20,707 nucleotides of DNA from positions 1 to 20,707 of the forward strand of contig CABTZP010000014.1 in the NCBI GenBank assembly GCA_902489375.1, given 5' to 3'. The notes beneath the pieces are model-generated. The model had not been told where the DNA came from, made no database searches, and was given only the letters and a program-made list of their open reading frames with translations. The position numbers and the translations under genes are program-made. The DNA comes from an uncultured Tissierellia bacterium. Its GTDB lineage: Bacteria > Bacillota > Clostridia > Tissierellales > Peptoniphilaceae. Below, piece after piece: positions 19,717-20,707 of this stretch (the first letter of the stretch is position 1; each line of letters opens with the position of its first letter).

Positions 19717-20707
19717 TCAGCGCATTCCCTTTACCAAACCCATGGAAATTGGTTCTATGAAAGTGATGAGAAGAACTGCAACGACCATGGCAAAAAAAAG
19801 GGGAGTCAGTTCTTTAATTAATTTTTGAAAATCCATTTTCACGACCCCGGAGGCGACAAAAAGATTGACGCCAAAGGGTGGAGTGATCTGACCGATCGAA
19901 AGGTTTGAACACATGAGGATGCCAAAGTGGACAGGATCTAAACCGATTTTCATGGCAATGGGATAGAGGATGGGGGTAACGATGACAATCGAAGCGACCG
20001 TATCCATAAAGGTTCCCATGAAAAGCAGGATCAGATTGATTAAGATCAGGATGATCAAAGGATTGGTTGTGAGAGAGACGATGGAGCTTACCAGTGCATC
20101 GGCAACCCGAAAGCGGGTGAGAAGCCAGCCAAAAAGAGTGGCATTGGCAATGAGAAAAAGAATTTGAGCGGAGGAAACGGCGGATTTTTCAAAAATCTTA
20201 AAAAACTTTTCCACATTAAGGCCCCGATAGATGAAAAAACCAACAAGGATCGCATAGACCACGGCAACAACAGAAGATTCCGTTGCAGTAAAGGTTCCCG
20301 AGTAGATTCCTCCCAGGATAATGACCGGCATAAGAAGGGCGGGGATCGCATGAAAAAAGGCATCCCACCGTTCTTTTCCGCTTGCTTTTTCAAGAGCTTT
20401 GAAAGCCCTTTTTTTTGCCATGATAAGAACGGCTACAATCAGACAAAGGCCGATGACAAGGCCCGCCGTAATTCCTCCGGTGAATAATTCGCCGACTGAG
20501 CTTCCCGTTAAGATGGCATAAGAAATGAAAGGGATGGAAGGGGGGATAATGATTCCGATTCCGCCGGCGGAAGCATTGACCGCAGCAGAAAATTCCAAGC
20601 CGTAGCCCGACTTTGCCATATAAGGGATCATAATTGCTCCAACGGCGGCAACCGTCGCTGCCCCGGATCCGGAAATTGCCGCGAAAAACATACAGGATAG
20701 GATGGAG
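19717..20707 (-). CDS. TRAP transporter large permease, DctM type, 5'-partial
   Basis: This is the large membrane subunit of a tripartite ATP-independent periplasmic-type transporter, which imports organic acids such as C4-dicarboxylates or sialic acid using an ion gradient. About 330 residues are visible and the frame stays open through the window edge, while full proteins are about 425, so roughly the first 95 are missing. An internal ATG at 20691 is not the true start. Recognisable segments are FFAAISGSGAATVAAVGAIM, GGIGIIIPPSIPFISYAI, YSGTFTATESSVVAVVYA, LLFMGTFMDTVASIVIVTPI and the closing SIGQITPPFGVNLFVASGV, with about nine hydrophobic spans. The small permease and binding-protein genes should lie further right. 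The substrate cannot be told from this subunit. Confidence 0.93.
   Translation of the reverse strand, partial: SILSCMFFAAISGSGAATVAAVGAIMIPYMAKSGYGLEFSAAVNASAGGIGIIIPPSIPFISYAILTGSSVGELFTGGITAGLVIGLCLIVAVLIMAKKRAFKALEKASGKERWDAFFHAIPALLMPVIILGGIYSGTFTATESSVVAVVYAILVGFFIYRGLNVEKFFKIFEKSAVSSAQILFLIANATLFGWLLTRFRVADALVSSIVSLTTNPLIILILINLILLFMGTFMDTVASIVIVTPILYPIAMKIGLDPVHFGILMCSNLSIGQITPPFGVNLFVASGVVKMDFQKLIKELTPLFFAMVVAVLLITFIEPISMGLVKGMR

Noticed and set aside
20164..20487. 107-codon plus-strand frame inside the TRAP permease
   Set aside because: It is highly basic and antisense to clear membrane segments of DctM.

Overview
The window looks like chromosomal DNA from a Gram-positive Bacillota species, most likely an anaerobic Clostridia/Tissierellia-type organism. 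The evidence is the order alaS - ireB - ruvX - DUF1292 - RNase J - U32 peptidase, strong AGGAGG-type ribosome binding sites, an ECF sigma factor paired with a DUF4367 membrane protein, and intrinsic terminators with U-tracts. The species cannot be named from what is visible.

Positions 1-5035 form an accessory, defence-type segment. It starts inside a type I restriction specificity gene (hsdS) directly in a run of AGAC tetranucleotides, followed by a complete hsdR. Next come a possible 45-codon ORF, a DinJ/RelB-type antitoxin whose YafQ-type toxin partner has lost its catalytic half, and an isolated, visibly AT-rich ClbS/DUF1706 gene. A structured junction and a terminator (5038-5141) separate this segment from housekeeping genes.

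Positions 5187-13728 hold information-processing genes, all on the plus strand and tightly packed: alanyl-tRNA synthetase, the IreB phosphoprotein, the RuvX/YqgF nuclease, a DUF1292 protein, ribonuclease J, a U32 (TrhP/YrrO-like) tRNA-modification-type peptidase and arginyl-tRNA synthetase. A terminator overlapping the ireB stop, followed by a new promoter, splits the cluster into alaS-ireB and a ruvX-led operon. A class III PLP enzyme of the isoleucine 2-epimerase type follows (13771-15111), and a convergent histidine phosphatase lies on the minus strand.

Positions 15879-19600 look like an envelope or secretion locus: an ECF sigma factor overlapping its DUF4367 single-pass membrane partner, then an ECF-like promoter (TGTCAC-17-CGTTAC), a 13-codon ORF, a small ORF resembling the catalytic-His half of a papain/C39-like cysteine peptidase, and two tandem paralogous secreted proteins of unknown function that share a TGDPFF tail. 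This is the least explained part of the window and the best candidate for something undescribed. The window ends in a truncated TRAP transporter large permease (dctM type) on the minus strand, separated from the secreted proteins by a strong hairpin.

The most notable signals are the in-frame AGAC repeat in hsdS, where only one of three frames reads through (a phase-variation design), the broken toxin beside an intact antitoxin, and the sigma factor / secreted paralog locus.
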